Shown: positions 52,995-60,245 of the stretch, one piece after another
Numbering within the stretch: the first letter of the stretch is position 1
Layout of the letters: each line of letters starts with the position of its first letter
Source: JACWAE01 sp963847595
GTDB taxonomy: Bacteria > Chloroflexota > Dehalococcoidia > SZUA-161
Length of the DNA stretch: 64,000 bases
Direction of reading: 5' to 3'
NCBI GenBank assembly: GCA_963847595.1
Contig: CAWKAJ010000002.1
Coordinates: forward strand, 1,426,001 to 1,490,000
Notes under the pieces: model-generated
The model's database searches: none
Seen by the model: only the letters and a program-made list of their open reading frames with translations
What the model was told of the DNA's origin: nothing
Made by a program: the position numbers and the translations under genes

Positions 52995-53840
52995 ATGGCG
53001 CTGAAAACGAGGACCCTCGTCGACGGGCTGGTGTTCCCTGAGTGCCCGCGCTGGCACAACGGAAAGCTATGGTTCTCCGACCAGCACGCGCACCGGGTGA
53101 TGGCCGTAGACCTCAAGGGCAACACCGAGACCATTGTTGACGTGCCGGGACAGCCGTCAGGACTGGGCTGGCTCCCCGACGGCCGGCTGCTGGTAGTTTC
53201 CATGACTGACCGCTGTTTGCTGCGACTCGACGGCCGCAGGCTCACCCGGGTCGCCGACCTGAAAGAGCTTGCCTCGTGCCACTGCAACGACATGGTGGTC
53301 GACCGGCAGGGAAGGGCTTATGTGGGGAACTTTGGCTTCGACCTTGACGCGCAGCAGCCTTATCGGCCCGCGGAGATCGTGCTGGTGACACCGGACGGTG
53401 ATGCACGCATCGTTGCTAAAAACATTGCTTTCCCCAACGGGACTGTCATCACCCCTGACGGACGCACACTTATTGTCGCTGAAACAATTGCCCAGCGCCT
53501 TACCGCCTTTGACATCCGGCCCGACGGGTCGCTGAAAAGACGCCGTATCTGGGCGCAGCTTGACCAGGTCACCCCGGACGGCATCTGCCTAGATGCGGAG
53601 AACGCTATCTGGGTCGCATCTCCGGTAGGCTCAGAGGTTCTGCGCGTGCATCAAGGTGGCAAGGTGACTCATCGTGTGAAAGTGAAAACGCAGCCGTTTG
53701 CCTGCATGTTGGGTGGTCCCGACCGCCGCACACTATTCGTGCTCACAGCCGAAACCATGCAACCTGATGAGGCCCGGGCTAAGCAGAGTGGCCACATCGA
53801 GACTGTGCGGGTCGAAGTTCCCGGGGTCGGGCTTCCCTGA
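52995..53840 (+). CDS. SMP-30/gluconolactonase family protein
   Basis: The product (281 aa) is a six-bladed beta-propeller: GLVFPECPRWHNGKLWFSD with the metal-binding Glu, CNDMVVDRQGRAYVGNFGF with the Asn/Asp pair, FPNGTVITPDGRTLIVAET, and VTPDGICLDAENAIWVAS with the proton-relay Asp. Members are calcium- or zinc-dependent lactonases such as gluconolactonase. GGAATC precedes the ATG weakly. Confidence 0.92.
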   Translation: MALKTRTLVDGLVFPECPRWHNGKLWFSDQHAHRVMAVDLKGNTETIVDVPGQPSGLGWLPDGRLLVVSMTDRCLLRLDGRRLTRVADLKELASCHCNDMVVDRQGRAYVGNFGFDLDAQQPYRPAEIVLVTPDGDARIVAKNIAFPNGTVITPDGRTLIVAETIAQRLTAFDIRPDGSLKRRRIWAQLDQVTPDGICLDAENAIWVASPVGSEVLRVHQGGKVTHRVKVKTQPFACMLGGPDRRTLFVLTAETMQPDEARAKQSGHIETVRVEVPGVGLP

Positions 53841-53868
53841 TTCTTTTTGCCGATCTTTCCACTAAGCT

Positions 53869-54423
53869 TTATCCTTGCCTCTTCTTGAAGCTTCTCTTCA
53901 GTGACTTTTCCTGCTCGCGCAGCGTTTGTTTCAGATCATCCATCGTATAGGTCTTGACGCCGACGCCTTCCTCTTTCATATGCACTGCCGTAAGTCCGGC
54001 GTTGATTATCATCTTGGTGCATATCATGCACGGGCCGTACATCTTGCGCGTCTCCCCGGTTTTCTCGTTGTACTGCCCCTTTATCCGCTCGCTGGAAAGG
54101 TACATCTCGCCCCCGACTATGCTCACCCCAGTCCGCGCCGCATTGATGATGGCGTTCTGCTCCGCATGAACACTGCGGCACAGTTCGTACCTCTCCCCGG
54201 GGGGTATACCCAGCTCTTTCCTGAGGCACTTCCCCATATCTATGCAGTGCTCCGTGCCCCGGGGAGACCCCACATAGCCGGAGCTTACCTCCACGCCGTC
54301 CCTGACTATGATGGCGCCGATGCGCCTTCTCAAACAGGTGCTCATCTCGGCTGCCACCTTCGCCCTGTTCAGGAAATGCTCGAACTTATCAGGCCTTTTG
54401 CGCTCCTGGCTGCGAGACTCCAT
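53869..54423 (-). CDS. Deoxycytidylate (dCMP) deaminase family protein
   Basis: The product (184 aa) has the zinc deaminase motifs HAEQNAI (residues 86-92) and GPCMICTKMI. The extra Cys-rich loop EHCIDMGKCLRKELG before HAE is typical of dCMP deaminases with a second zinc. It would convert dCMP to dUMP for dTTP synthesis. AAGGGGG lies 3 bases ahead of the ATG. It diverges from the transglutaminase-like gene. Confidence 0.93.
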   Translation of the reverse strand: MESRSQERKRPDKFEHFLNRAKVAAEMSTCLRRRIGAIIVRDGVEVSSGYVGSPRGTEHCIDMGKCLRKELGIPPGERYELCRSVHAEQNAIINAARTGVSIVGGEMYLSSERIKGQYNEKTGETRKMYGPCMICTKMIINAGLTAVHMKEEGVGVKTYTMDDLKQTLREQEKSLKRSFKKRQG

Positions 54424-54499
54424 AAGCCCCCTTCTTATTTCAATAGCTTGAATTATACTTCAATAGCAGGGCACTCTACAAGGACTCTGCGAAGCACTT

Positions 54500-54527
54500 T
54501 TGCTTTTATCACGGCTCAGGCTACAAT
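54500..54527 (+). promoter_or_regulatory. Promoter giving a leaderless transcript (54534 gene)
   Basis: TTGCTT (54500-54505) and TACAAT (54522-54527), 16-bp spacing. Only 6 bases separate the -10 box from the ATG, so transcription should begin at the start codon. No ribosome site exists. Confidence 0.5.
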
Positions 54528-54533
54528 AGACCA

Positions 54534-55187
54534 ATGAAGACCTCCACGTTAGAAGAATATCTCCAGCCTACTGGACTCTGCGACTTCGACCGCAGCCCTG
54601 AAATCAGGGCCAAAGCCACTGAACTGACGGAAGGCTGCCGCACCACAAGGCAGAAGTTCCAGCGTCTCTTCCGTTTTGTCAAAGAACTGCCTTATGGCCT
54701 CGAGGACTGGGATGTAGCTGCTTCGGAGACGCTGGCCAAGGGCTGGGGGATGTGCTCAGGCAAGAGCAACCTGTTGGTAGCGCTGCTCAGGTCTCTGGGC
54801 ATCCCCGCGAGGTATCGCACCTATCGCATCAGGGCTGAGATGAGCCTGTGGATAGAAGTCACTGCCGAGAGTGCCCTGTCGCAGCGCATGGGTGCTGCCC
54901 CCAGTCAACAGGACCATGTTGACTGCGAGGTCTGGCTCGGCAAATGGATTGCCTGCGACCCCGCGCGGGACACAGCCCTGGAGCGTGGCATGAAAGCGCT
55001 GGGCATGCCGCTGCAGCGCGAGATTATCCCCGATGCATCCGGCCATGTCGGTTACACTATCCTTGCCGATTTCGACGATTGGGCAAGGCAGAGGCAGAGA
55101 CGGAGAATGATACGACAAGACAGGGCACAGACCTTTGCCCTGGCCAACGAGCAGTTCTCTCGGATACGGGTACTGGGCACAAGCTGA
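54534..55187 (+). CDS. Transglutaminase-like domain protein
   Basis: The product (217 aa) has a compact transglutaminase core: catalytic Cys74 in GWGMCSGKSNLLVALLRSLGIPARYRTY, His128 in DHVDCEVWLGKW, and Asp142 in ACDPARD. These cytoplasmic domains act as cysteine proteases or amidases. There is no signal peptide. The ATG is 6 bases from a -10 box with no ribosome site, implying leaderless translation. A kinase gene follows 65 bases downstream with the same arrangement. Confidence 0.88.
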   Translation: MKTSTLEEYLQPTGLCDFDRSPEIRAKATELTEGCRTTRQKFQRLFRFVKELPYGLEDWDVAASETLAKGWGMCSGKSNLLVALLRSLGIPARYRTYRIRAEMSLWIEVTAESALSQRMGAAPSQQDHVDCEVWLGKWIACDPARDTALERGMKALGMPLQREIIPDASGHVGYTILADFDDWARQRQRRRMIRQDRAQTFALANEQFSRIRVLGTS

Positions 55188-55212
55188 GTGAGTATCCTGG
55201 CACGTGGGCCGA

Positions 55213-55241
55213 TTGCCACAGAGCGTTTTCAGGGTTAATAT
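55213..55241 (+). promoter_or_regulatory. Promoter giving a near-leaderless transcript (55253 gene)
   Basis: TTGCCA (55213-55218) and TAATAT (55236-55241), 17-bp spacing, 11 bases before the ATG; the predicted 5' leader is about 4-5 bases. Confidence 0.55.
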
Positions 55242-55252
55242 AGTAAGCTGAA

Positions 55253-55828
55253 ATGCCTCAAAAGCCTAAGCGAAGCTATCCACTCCTGGTACTCGTCGGC
55301 ATGGCCGGCTCCGGGAAATCTTCCGTAGCACGCCACCTCGAGCAGAAAGGGTGGCGCGTGATACGCTTCGGGGCATTGACCATGCAGGAGCTGGAAAAAC
55401 AGGGCCTGCCCATCAACGAAGCTAACGAAAAGGTGGTTCGAGAGGAACTGAGGGCAAAGCACGGCATGGACGCCTATGCCAGGCTGTTGCTCCCCAGCAT
55501 AAAACAAAGCCTCAAAGTCGGCCCCACAGTCGTCGACGGCCTGTATTCCTGGGCCGAGTACAAGTTCCTCAAGGGCCATTTCGGAGAGCGAATCAAGGTT
55601 GTCGCCATATACACCGCGCGCTCTGCGCGCTATGCCCGGCTATCTCAGAGGCCGGACCGTCCCCTCACCTTTGCCAAAGCCGAACAGCGCGACTACGCCG
55701 AGATCGAGAACTTGGAAAAAGGCGGCCCCATCGCCATCGCGGACTCCACCATAGTCAACGACGGCACCAGGAACGCGCTATTCCGGGCTGTGGACAAGCT
55801 CCTGTCCACTCTATACACAGCTTTATAA
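55253..55828 (+). CDS. P-loop nucleotide kinase-like protein
   Basis: The product (191 aa) has Walker A GMAGSGKS (residues 16-23), VIRFGALTMQEL, a lid-like segment REELRAKHGMDAYARLLLP, and an adenylate/dephospho-CoA kinase-like ARLSQRPDRPLT. It matches the archaeal-type predicted nucleotide kinases (AAA_18/CoaE-like), whose substrate is unproven. No ribosome site precedes the ATG. Repeat R10 follows the stop by 20 bases. Confidence 0.85.
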   Translation: MPQKPKRSYPLLVLVGMAGSGKSSVARHLEQKGWRVIRFGALTMQELEKQGLPINEANEKVVREELRAKHGMDAYARLLLPSIKQSLKVGPTVVDGLYSWAEYKFLKGHFGERIKVVAIYTARSARYARLSQRPDRPLTFAKAEQRDYAEIENLEKGGPIAIADSTIVNDGTRNALFRAVDKLLSTLYTAL

Positions 55829-55848
55829 TAGAGATAGACTGTTGAAAA

Positions 55849-55933
55849 GAGGTGCAGGAAACTTCCTGCCGGGGGCTTGGGGGTGTCCCCCAAACCTATA
55901 AATCCCCCAAGACTGGGGGATAAAGGGGGTTGA
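55849..55933 (+). repeat. Three-hairpin repeat (R10)
   Basis: Copy with first hairpin GCAGGAAACTTCCTGC and the standard second and third hairpins, ending AGGGGGTTGA. An exception to the rule: no plus-strand gene follows; the next gene (56071-56493) is on the other strand. Confidence 0.85.
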
Positions 55934-56070
55934 TGTAGACTATTTCAGCAATCCCAGAAATCATTTGCTCCACTTTTTAACGGGGGACCAAGAGGAGCTC
56001 GGAGGGGAAAATTTACCCAGCCCCATCAACGTGGGGTTCATCACGCCTTATTTTCGCTACAGGCTGCTGT

Positions 56071-56493
56071 CTACTTTATCCCCAGCCTCTTAAGGGCCCT
56101 CTTCCACCACGGCTCTTCGGGTGCGGTGAGCAGCATCACCTGGCTCTCCAGTTCCCGTATCCTCTCCTGGGCAGCCCCGAGCTGACCTGCAAGCTGGAGG
56201 TTCGTCTTCTGCAGGTCGTTGATGATGTCCAGAGCCCAATCAACGCTCTCCGCCTGAGAAGCGCCCTCCGCAGAGGCTTCGCCTTCGGGTTTGGCCTTCT
56301 CTTCGCCAGGAGATTCCAGGTTCTCCACTTTTATGCTCGGCAGGTCAAGGATGCGGTACTCCTCGCCGAACTTACCCTGGACCAGCACGTGGGGGATTTT
56401 GCCGTCCTTGATGTGACGGCGTATGGTTTTGGGGGACACTCCGAGGGTTTTGGCAGCCTGAGCGATCGTATAACCCTGTTCGGGCGCATCCAT
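56071..56493 (-). CDS. MerR/excisionase-type helix-turn-helix protein with coiled coil
   Basis: The product (about 140 aa) has an N-terminal winged HTH: YTIAQAAKTLGVSPKTIRRH followed by GKIPHVLVQGKFGEEYRI, the helix-turn-helix and wing of MerR/excisionase domains. A disordered EKAKPEGEASAEGAS linker and a C-terminal coiled coil (LQLAGQLGAAQERIRELESQ) follow. It probably binds DNA as a dimer. The start at 56493 is preferred to a GTG at 56544; TTGACT (56529-56524) and TATAGC (56508-56503) lie just upstream on this strand, 9 bases from the ATG. Confidence 0.85.
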   Translation of the reverse strand: MDAPEQGYTIAQAAKTLGVSPKTIRRHIKDGKIPHVLVQGKFGEEYRILDLPSIKVENLESPGEEKAKPEGEASAEGASQAESVDWALDIINDLQKTNLQLAGQLGAAQERIRELESQVMLLTAPEEPWWKRALKRLGIK

Positions 56494-56602
56494 GCGCCAT
56501 AGGCTATACCCAAGATAGCCTTTAGTCAAGGGGTCTGCGGACACAAATTGACCGAAATCTCACTTTTGCGGCGTGTGGCTCAAACCGATACCGAGGCTCA
56601 GC

Positions 56603-56630
56603 TTGACAAAGCATCCAGGCGAAATATAAA
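56603..56630 (+). promoter_or_regulatory. Promoter giving a leaderless transcript (56639 gene)
   Basis: TTGACA (56603-56608) and TATAAA (56625-56630), 16-bp spacing, 8 bases before the ATG. No ribosome site exists. Confidence 0.55.
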
Positions 56631-56638
56631 GTGATAGC

Positions 56639-57469
56639 ATGATCAAGATTAGCCAGTTCGGTGAAATCACGCAATTCAGGATGGGACGCGAATCCCAGGG
56701 GCAGGAGCCTTGGCCGCCTTCGGGCCAGGTCTTTTATTGGACCTCAGCATACCTTGTGGATGGGCTACTCATAGACACAGGATGCCCACATACCGCAGAG
56801 GAGTTCGTGCGTTCCCTGGAAGGCCGAACTGTCAAGCTCGCTGTGAACACGCACTACCACGAAGACCACATTGGCGCCAATTATCTTCTGCAGCAGAAAT
56901 TCGGCCTCAGGATACTAGCTTCCCGTGAATCTATTCCTCTCATCAATGGAGTTTACAAACTATATCCATATCAGGAGCTGGTCTGGGGCTATCCGGTGCC
57001 CACTAAAGTCGAACTCCTGCCCGAAAAAATTGAGACCGAGAATTGCCATTTCGATGTAGTGCCCACGCCCGGTCACAGCAAGGGTCACGTAGCGTTGGTG
57101 GAACCTACACAGGGCTGGTGCTTTTCCGGAGACCTTTTCACTTCACGAGAGCCCAAGGCTGTCCGCCCCGAGGAGGATGTAGGCGGAATCGCAAGGTCTA
57201 TGCAGAAGCTAGTTGACCTCAAGACCGACCAGCTTATCCTGTTTACCTCTCTGGGCACTGTGGTTCAGGATGGCCGCGAAGCCCTGCGCGCATGCATAGC
57301 GTACTTGAAAGACCTGTCGCTGAAAGCAAAACGACTTGAGAAACAGGGGCTTTCGGCAGGTGCTATTCGAGACCAGCTTTTTGGTAGAGAGACAGTCCTC
57401 GCCGGGCTTACAGAAGGACAGCTATCTGCGGAAAATATGATTCGAGCTGCCCTGCGTGCCAAGATGTGA
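56639..57469 (+). CDS. MBL-fold metallo-hydrolase
   Basis: The product (276 aa) has the metallo-beta-lactamase zinc motif NTHYHEDHIGA (residues 70-80), GLLIDTG before it, TPGHSKGHV and FSGDLFTS after. It resembles glyoxalase II-type or lactonase-type hydrolases with a helical C-terminus (LSLKAKRLEKQGLSAG). The ATG follows a -10 box by 8 bases and has no ribosome site, so the mRNA is probably leaderless. Confidence 0.92.
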   Translation: MIKISQFGEITQFRMGRESQGQEPWPPSGQVFYWTSAYLVDGLLIDTGCPHTAEEFVRSLEGRTVKLAVNTHYHEDHIGANYLLQQKFGLRILASRESIPLINGVYKLYPYQELVWGYPVPTKVELLPEKIETENCHFDVVPTPGHSKGHVALVEPTQGWCFSGDLFTSREPKAVRPEEDVGGIARSMQKLVDLKTDQLILFTSLGTVVQDGREALRACIAYLKDLSLKAKRLEKQGLSAGAIRDQLFGRETVLAGLTEGQLSAENMIRAALRAKM

Positions 57470-57501
57470 GCTCGCTACCTCGATAGGGATACGCAGGCCG
57501 T

Positions 57502-58389
57502 CTAAATCTGCCCGCGCCGCCGCATGTATTCCAGTCCTATCTCCCTGCCTTCGGCAATCATTTCGGCCGTATGTCCGAAATCCCAGACCCGCACATTCTC
57601 GAATGCTTCGAGATAAATATGATGGATTGCGTCCTTAGACAGCTTGCCTGACCAACTGTACTCGTCGACCAACTGATGGCTGGTTACAGCGTCTATCGTC
57701 TGTCCCACGACGCGCAAGATACCCCTGGGTGTTCGCTTACCGAACTGGAGAGGACCAATGTCAATGGCGTAGAGTTCAGTAGCGCCCGCATTGACAGCCA
57801 CCCGCATCGGCAAGTCGCTGACCACGCCGCCATCCACATATTGACGGCCTTCGTATTTCCAGGGGACAAGAAGAATAGGCAGCGCAGCGCTCGCCATTAT
57901 GGCATCGATAACGGACTGAGAACGGTCTCTGCCGAAAACGTACAGTTCGCCGCTACTAAGGTCAACCGCAGTTATGTAAAGTTCAACGGCCGTTATGTCA
58001 GAGAACATCCGTATGTTCTCAGGTAAGAATGAGCTTATCAACTCTCTTAGTTTATTGCTGTCGTAAAGACTGCTTCTGCCCGTGACCAGCCTCCACATAG
58101 CCGATATGTAGTCTCTACCGACGCCCACCTTCTCCGAGGCCTCATGCCATATCTCCTCTAGATGTCGAGCCCCTTCCAGAGTAGGATTGACGGCCAGAAG
58201 TGCAGCATTTATGGCTCCCACTGAAGTTCCCACCAGAATTTGAGGTCGAATATCATGTTCCAGAAGGGCCAGCAGGACTCCCACCTCCAGTGCGCCCCGG
58301 TTCGCTCCGCCGCTCAGCACAAAGGCAATTTTCTTTACTGGCTTCTTTCCCTCAGCAGCCTCACGCTCTCGACCAGCCTCAGTATTCAT
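57502..58389 (-). CDS. Patatin-like phospholipase
   Basis: The product (295 aa) has the patatin catalytic dyad and oxyanion hole: LSGGANRGALEVGVL (residues 25-39), nucleophile Ser56 in GTSVGAINAALL, and Asp in YVDGGVVSDLP. It hydrolyses acyl chains of phospholipids or related lipids, in the cytoplasm since no signal peptide is present. GGAGG lies 12 bases before the ATG. Confidence 0.93.
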   Translation of the reverse strand: MNTEAGREREAAEGKKPVKKIAFVLSGGANRGALEVGVLLALLEHDIRPQILVGTSVGAINAALLAVNPTLEGARHLEEIWHEASEKVGVGRDYISAMWRLVTGRSSLYDSNKLRELISSFLPENIRMFSDITAVELYITAVDLSSGELYVFGRDRSQSVIDAIMASAALPILLVPWKYEGRQYVDGGVVSDLPMRVAVNAGATELYAIDIGPLQFGKRTPRGILRVVGQTIDAVTSHQLVDEYSWSGKLSKDAIHHIYLEAFENVRVWDFGHTAEMIAEGREIGLEYMRRRGQI

Positions 58390-58450
58390 CTAAGGCAATC
58401 CTCCATAGCAAAGCAGGATAACAGACGACTGGGAACGTGTCAACGCAGGT

Positions 58451-58476
58451 GTAGGGGCGGTTCGCGCACCGCCTTA
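58451..58476. repeat. GTAGGGGC palindrome
   Basis: GTAGGGGCGGT pairs with ACCGCCTTAC around TCGCGC. It lies between the ferredoxin stop (58497) and the patatin start, on the 3' side of the ferredoxin gene. Confidence 0.7.
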
Positions 58477-58496
58477 CCGCGGGATTATTGCCTAAT

Positions 58497-58883
58497 CTAA
58501 TATGTTCCCGGCGCCGGCTTTTCCCCGGGGTGCAGCCTGCGCCATTTCTGCAGCAGTTGTTTCTTCGTCTCACGCCGCGCCGGGTCGGGCACGCAGGCGT
58601 CTGCGGGGCATATCCCGGCACAATGAGGAGTCTCATAGGCTCCCACGCACTCTGTGCACCGGTTAGGATCGATAGTGTGTGCGGTGCCTATAGCTTTGTT
58701 GGGGCACCCTGGCCGGCAGTCTCCACATAGCCAGGGGACTGTAGCGCATTTCTCAGTGATGATTTTGTAGGCTATGGCCTTGGCTTCCTTTCCGGTCTCG
58801 TCTTTACGATTGTCACATTTCCCATTTTGAATGTCAATCAAAGAGCTGAGGTCGACTAACAATTGGGGAGTGCAGAGGGGCAC
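58497..58883 (-). CDS. 4Fe-4S ferredoxin-like protein (start uncertain)
   Basis: The C-terminal 90 residues form a YfhL-type di-cluster ferredoxin: CGDCRPGCPNKAI, then CTECVGAYETPHCAGICP, then ACVPDP. The first ATG of the frame (58883) lies inside repeat R11, and the residues up to about 36 look unlike any ferredoxin, so translation probably starts later. Ferredoxins of this type begin M-A-Y-K-I; the matching spot here reads IAYKI, with an ATA codon at 58775 and GGAAAGGA about 10 bases upstream. A TTG at 58841 is another option. The native start may have been lost. Confidence 0.8.
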   Translation of the reverse strand: MPLCTPQLLVDLSSLIDIQNGKCDNRKDETGKEAKAIAYKIITEKCATVPWLCGDCRPGCPNKAIGTAHTIDPNRCTECVGAYETPHCAGICPADACVPDPARRETKKQLLQKWRRLHPGEKPAPGTY

Positions 58884-58959
58884 AGCCCCTTTGCTGGAGG
58901 TTTAGGGGTACCCCCAATTTTTTAAAGTCCCCCAAGATTGGGGGATTTAGGGGGTTGAT
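58865..58959 (+). repeat. Three-hairpin repeat (R11)
   Basis: Full copy with hairpins GGGGCACAGCCCC, GGGGTACCCC and CCCCCAAGATTGGGGG, ending AGGGGGTTGA. Its left end overlaps the 5' end of the minus-strand ferredoxin frame. No plus-strand gene follows closely. Confidence 0.86.
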
Positions 58960-58992
58960 AACAGAGATTCATGATTCCTCCTGAAACAAAGA

Positions 58993-59026
58993 GACCGTCA
59001 CGCCGCATCTCGCAGCCGTGACGGTC
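58993..59026 (-). terminator. Terminator of the 59067 gene
   Basis: GACCGTCACG pairs with CGTGACGGTC around a 14-base loop; on the minus strand TCTTTGTTT follows. It lies 40 bases past the stop of the small gene. Confidence 0.7.
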
Positions 59027-59066
59027 TTCTCTATTCGCGAGGAGTAAAAATGCAGACTAGAAGAAA

Positions 59067-59258
59067 TTAGGCGCCCGGGTAAGGTTGCAGCACAAACAGC
59101 TCTGCTGACAGCTCCCTATCATCGTCCACTACAACCTTAAGCTTTCGACCGGAGGGGAGCACATAGATATACTTCGTGATCCCCCTCATTACTGAGACTT
59201 CGTAGGGACGTTCCCCTTCCCCTTGCTCCTTCCCCACGCCGGCAGAGGTAGTTTTCAT
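59067..59258 (-). CDS. Small hypothetical protein (63 aa)
   Basis: The protein is not recognised. It has a disordered N-terminus and a predicted beta-rich remainder (ITKYIYVLPSGRKLKVVVDD). A perfect AGGAGGT stands 8 bases before the ATG, and a terminator follows, so it is a real single-gene unit. The 34 bases at 59311-59344 recur at 59701-59735. Confidence 0.72.
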   Translation of the reverse strand: MKTTSAGVGKEQGEGERPYEVSVMRGITKYIYVLPSGRKLKVVVDDDRELSAELFVLQPYPGA

Positions 59259-59436
59259 GGTACTGTACCTCCTTAATTAACATTCTGCCCGAGTGGGAAG
59301 ATGCCAACAATCCTACATAGGTACTTTTTTTGCTGTACTTTAGTCAGACTCGCCCAAATGCTGGGGCAGCATCACCATTTGAGGTCGAAAACGGGGACGA
59401 GAAGAGGTAATCTGTGGAACACGGAACATGTGGGCC

Positions 59437-59607
59437 TTATTTCGCTCCCCGGCTCCTCATATCAGATACATTGTCAGCCAGATACCATCCCATATCCCTG
59501 CTGCCAGCTCTCAGCACAACCTGCTCGCTGCGCACAGTGTCTCTCTTGCCTCTTATCGCGTGAGTGGAGGCTTTGCCTCCTTTAACCAACCTGAGCACCC
59601 TGTTCAT
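59437..59607 (-). CDS. Possible small protein (56 aa)
   Basis: ATG at 59607 has GGAGG 4 bases upstream (GAAGGAGGCGAC). The 56-residue product is basic (RVLRLVKGGKAS, HAIRGKRD) with no known family. A longer frame to 59700 starts at a TTG with no ribosome site. It shares an upstream sequence block (59701-59735) with the neighbouring small gene at 59067. Confidence 0.35.
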   Translation of the reverse strand: MNRVLRLVKGGKASTHAIRGKRDTVRSEQVVLRAGSRDMGWYLADNVSDMRSRGAK

Positions 59608-59811
59608 GTCGCCTCCTTCACCCAAGCCCCGCTTTTCCAGGCAGCATTCCAACTCACACTCTCCGGCTTGAATTGTGCCCTCAAAGGAATAAACTGACAA
59701 TCCTACAGAAGTACTTGCATCCGCCGCACTTTAGTTTTCTCGCGCGGAATACATCGCGGTAAAAAGTATAGAGGTGCGTCACGCAGGGCTAGCTAGATGT
59801 CATTTACAAAC

Positions 59812-59907
59812 GGGGGAGCACAGAGGGGCGAAGCCCCTTTGCTGGGGGTTTGGGGGTATCCCCCAATTTTCTAAAGTCCCCCAAGACTGGGGGATTTAGG
59901 GGGTTGA
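59812..59907 (+). repeat. Three-hairpin repeat (R12)
   Basis: Full copy with hairpins GGGGCGAAGCCCC, GGGGGTATCCCCC and CCCCCAAGACTGGGGG, ending AGGGGGTTGA. The following 270 bases up to 60179 contain an 80-codon frame that starts 4 bases after the repeat but does not look like protein. The rest of 59701-60245 holds only this copy and the palindrome at 60180. Confidence 0.87.
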
Positions 59908-60179
59908 AAGAATGCTTATTGAAGGCCCCTTCATTCATGAAGGGCGTTCACTGTGGAGGCCATTCCAGATGAGACTTTTGTTACATACATTTCGTACGTT
60001 CCCTAAATACAATATCTTGATGGACTGGGCCAGGCTCCCAGCCAACCTCGCTCGCTCGGGATGGGTCCTCTCCTTCCTACCCTGGAGCGGGCGGGGGCTT
60101 TTTAGTCAACATTCTTTCTTGGCAAGCCCAAACCCCGACTCAGCGTTAAACTAAACCCACCTAGTATTTAAACAGAAAT

Positions 60180-60203
60180 GTAGGGGCGACCTGCGGGTCG
60201 CCC
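60180..60203 (+). repeat. GTAGGGGC palindrome followed by T-run
   Basis: GGGCGACC pairs with GGGTCGCCC around a short loop, followed by TTTT: this member is also a plausible intrinsic terminator upstream of the argJ promoter. Confidence 0.72.
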
Positions 60204-60209
60204 TTTTCG

Positions 60210-60238
60210 TTGCCTTGGCCTACTCAGTATGATATAGT
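60210..60238 (+). promoter_or_regulatory. Promoter giving a leaderless argJ transcript
   Basis: TTGCCT (60210-60215) and TATAGT (60233-60238), 17-bp spacing, with 7 bases between the -10 box and the ATG. No ribosome site exists. Confidence 0.6.
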
Positions 60239-60245
60239 TTGAACT

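Noticed and set aside
59912..60154. 80-codon frame starting 4 bases after repeat R12
   Set aside because: The repeat end mimics a ribosome site, but the translation has no protein-like composition and no motif.
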